A stretch of 7,473 bases of DNA, taken from assembly GCA_029881835.1 (NCBI GenBank), contig JAOULV010000063.1, positions 1-7,473 on the forward strand. The letters run 5' to 3'. The position numbers and the translations under genes are program-made. Source of the stretch: Rhodospirillaceae bacterium. Lineage in GTDB: Bacteria; Pseudomonadota; Alphaproteobacteria; Rhodospirillales; Magnetovibrionaceae. Below are positions 5,878-7,473 of the stretch, piece by piece; position 1 is the first letter of the stretch; every line of letters starts with the position of its first letter. The notes under the pieces were generated by a model. That model worked only from the letters and a program-made list of their open reading frames with translations. It ran no database searches and was not told the DNA's origin.

Positions 5878-6618
5878 ATGGGCACAGATAATCAAGGGCA
5901 CAAACACCCGATCCCCCAATGGGGCGATGATGAAATTGGCGAATATCTTTTGGAGCATCCGGACTTCTTTTCGCGCAATCCGGACATACTGGTCAACATG
6001 GCGACACCGGGGCGTTACGAACAAACCCCCGATGGAGTGGTTGATTTTCAGCAGGTTATGTTAGATCGCCTAAAAGGCGAGATTGAAAACCTAACCGCAT
6101 GCACCCAAGACGTAATTGAAACCAGCCGCACTAACATGAGCTATCAAACCAGAACCCACGCCGCCGTTCTGGCATTGTTATCGGCGGGTGATGCAGTAAC
6201 GTTGGCGCGCATTATTACCGATGATTTGCCGCTTTTGTTAGATGTTGATGTTGTGGCCTATGGCTTTGAGCGCGATTCACTTGCCCGGCCACAATTGCTG
6301 GCATTGCCGGGCGTGCGCGCATATTCAAAAGGGTATGTCGATAATTGCTTGGGCGAAGGGGTCGAGGTTCAATTGATGCGTGACGTTCTTGATGATGGTA
6401 CCATCTTCGGTGAGGCGGCATCGCTTGTGCGCTCTGCCGGCATTGCCAGAATTCGCCAAGGTGCCAGCACACCCAATGGATTGTTTGCGCTGGGATCTAG
6501 AACCAATGGCACGTTTAATCCGGGCCAAGGAACCGAGCTTCTTAATTTCCTTGCCCGTGTGGTTGAAAAGATGTTCCACCGATGCCTAGAAACCCCAAAT
6601 CAGGCGACAAACAGCTAA
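5878..6618 (+). CDS. DUF484 family protein (GAF-like), upstream partner of xerC
   Basis: This predicted 246-residue cytoplasmic protein has no known reaction. The N-terminal part has the family pattern YLLEHPDFFSRNPDIL (residues 23-38). A probable coiled-coil linker follows at about 55-90 (FQQVMLDRLKGEIENL), then a GAF-like alpha/beta domain to the C-terminus. The C-terminal block LFALGSRTNGTFNPGQGTE (202-220), followed by LLNFLARVVEKMF, matches the LGS...F.PG.GT.LL.FL ending I recall for DUF484. GAF domains often bind small ligands, but I see no residues that identify one. In many proteobacteria this gene lies immediately before xerC, as here: the xerC start sits 37 bases inside this gene, so the two are almost certainly one transcript. 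A link with recombination or division is inferred from position only. The start at 5878 was chosen from GAGGG spacing; longer versions from 5866 or 5722 are less likely. Confidence 0.85.
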   Translation: MGTDNQGHKHPIPQWGDDEIGEYLLEHPDFFSRNPDILVNMATPGRYEQTPDGVVDFQQVMLDRLKGEIENLTACTQDVIETSRTNMSYQTRTHAAVLALLSAGDAVTLARIITDDLPLLLDVDVVAYGFERDSLARPQLLALPGVRAYSKGYVDNCLGEGVEVQLMRDVLDDGTIFGEAASLVRSAGIARIRQGASTPNGLFALGSRTNGTFNPGQGTELLNFLARVVEKMFHRCLETPNQATNS

Positions 6619-7473
6619 TCAAGGATACTGCTGAACAGTTTTTTGCCGAGCCGGCATTGCAAAAAGCACTGCTTGGCTGGCTTGACTGGCTAAGGCATGA
6701 ACGCCGGGCGGCGGCCAATACGGTTGCGTCTTACGCCCGTGACGCGGCAGGTTTTTTAGATTTTCTAGGCAACCATCTGGGCTACACACCGGGCATCAAG
6801 GACCTTGCCAATTTAAAACCGGTTGATTTTCGTGCGTTCCTTGCTTTTGAAGGAAACCTTGGCAAAAGCAAAACGACCATCGCCCATAAAATGTCGACCT
6901 TAAGAACGCTGTTTCGTTATTTTGATCGCAACAATGTTTTATCCAATGGGGCCATTGGCACGGTGCGCACACCGCGGATTGGCAAATCCATACCCAAAGC
7001 ATTAAGCATTGAAGAAGCGCTTGAAATGGTTGAATGCGCTGATGTTTTTGCCGCTGAAGTATGGATTGGAAAACGTGACCGCGCGCTTTTGATGTTGCTT
7101 TATGGTTGCGGGTTACGCATAGGCGAAGCATTGTCGCTTAACGTTGGCGATTTCCCCCAAGAAAATGACGCCATGACCATAACCGGCAAGGGCAACAAAC
7201 AACGTGTAATTCCCATATTACCCGCCGTCAGCAAAGCGGTGGCCGATTACGTTAAATCATCGCCCTTTCCGATGAACGCAAATTCACCGCTTTTTTTGGG
7301 CGCAAGGGGTAAACGGCTAAACCCCGGTGTGGCGCAAGCGGCGGTGCGAAATTTGCGCGGGTTTTTAAACCTGCCCGACACCGCAACCCCACATGCACTG
7401 CGCCACAGCTTTGCCACCCATCTTTTATCCGGCGGTGGTGACCTTAGAACCATTCAAGAGCTACTTGGCCATG
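6582..7473 (+). CDS. xerC: Tyrosine recombinase XerC, partial (C-terminus beyond window)
   Basis: XerC works with XerD at the dif site to resolve chromosome dimers, activated by FtsK at the septum. The frame gives 297 codons before the window ends. The N-terminal SAM-like core-binding domain spans about 25-120 (LLGWLDWLRHERRAAANTV). The catalytic domain follows, with Arg179 (CGLRIGEALSL), Lys203 (TGKGNKQR), His271 and Arg274 (HALRHSFATHLL) and His297 (IQELLGH). These are five of the six catalytic residues. The tyrosine nucleophile should fall about nine codons past the edge. IQELLGH and the DUF484 neighbour favour XerC over XerD. The ATG at 6582 is the only ATG after an in-frame TGA at 6564, and the next in-frame ATG is deep in the domain, so the start is well supported. 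It overlaps the DUF484 gene by 37 bases and has no obvious Shine-Dalgarno, suggesting coupled translation. Roughly 30-40 C-terminal residues are missing. Confidence 0.95.
   Translation, partial: MPRNPKSGDKQLIKDTAEQFFAEPALQKALLGWLDWLRHERRAAANTVASYARDAAGFLDFLGNHLGYTPGIKDLANLKPVDFRAFLAFEGNLGKSKTTIAHKMSTLRTLFRYFDRNNVLSNGAIGTVRTPRIGKSIPKALSIEEALEMVECADVFAAEVWIGKRDRALLMLLYGCGLRIGEALSLNVGDFPQENDAMTITGKGNKQRVIPILPAVSKAVADYVKSSPFPMNANSPLFLGARGKRLNPGVAQAAVRNLRGFLNLPDTATPHALRHSFATHLLSGGGDLRTIQELLGH

Noticed and set aside
6796..7453. Minus-strand frames at 6796-7131 and 7247-7453
   Set aside because: They are opposite the xerC frame, which contains five catalytic residues in order; the minus-strand frames have no recognisable features.

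Overview
The window reads as a stretch of core chromosome from an alphaproteobacterium. Three things point there. The F1-ATPase genes run atpH-atpA-atpG as a separate block with no F0 genes upstream. priA, a DUF484 gene and a xerC-type recombinase lie close to that block. The response regulator belongs to a receiver family with a C-terminal Y-x-GP-[DE]-RR signature that I associate with Rhodospirillales-like alphaproteobacteria. Base composition looks moderate by eye (not computed). The genus cannot be named from this sequence.

Layout. The minus-strand block at 1-2299 holds the 5' part of atpG (cut by the window edge), complete atpA and complete atpH, reading leftwards as atpH-atpA-atpG. atpH and atpA share one base (TAATG). 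Positions 2300-2732 form a 433-bp non-coding gap: an AT-rich block next to atpH that probably holds the atp promoter, then about 170 bp containing several imperfect hairpins, then the leader of the next gene. At 2733-3413 (plus) lies a receiver-domain response regulator with a long charged N-terminal extension and a basic, Pro-rich tail. It converges on priA (3419-5692, minus) with only five bases between the two stop codons. A 185-bp divergent region (5693-5877) separates priA from a plus-strand pair: a DUF484 gene (5878-6618) and xerC (6582 to the window end, partial), which overlap by 37 bases.

How the genes work together. atpH, atpA and atpG encode the delta, alpha and gamma subunits of F1-ATPase. 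PriA restarts stalled replication forks. XerC, with XerD, resolves chromosome dimers, and DUF484 genes commonly sit directly upstream of xerC. The response regulator is the odd gene out: a single-domain signalling protein between two housekeeping units, with no partner kinase in view. I see no mobile element, CRISPR array, tRNA or rRNA. I did not find a convincing undescribed system. The best leads are the structured gap upstream of atpH and the extended response regulator.
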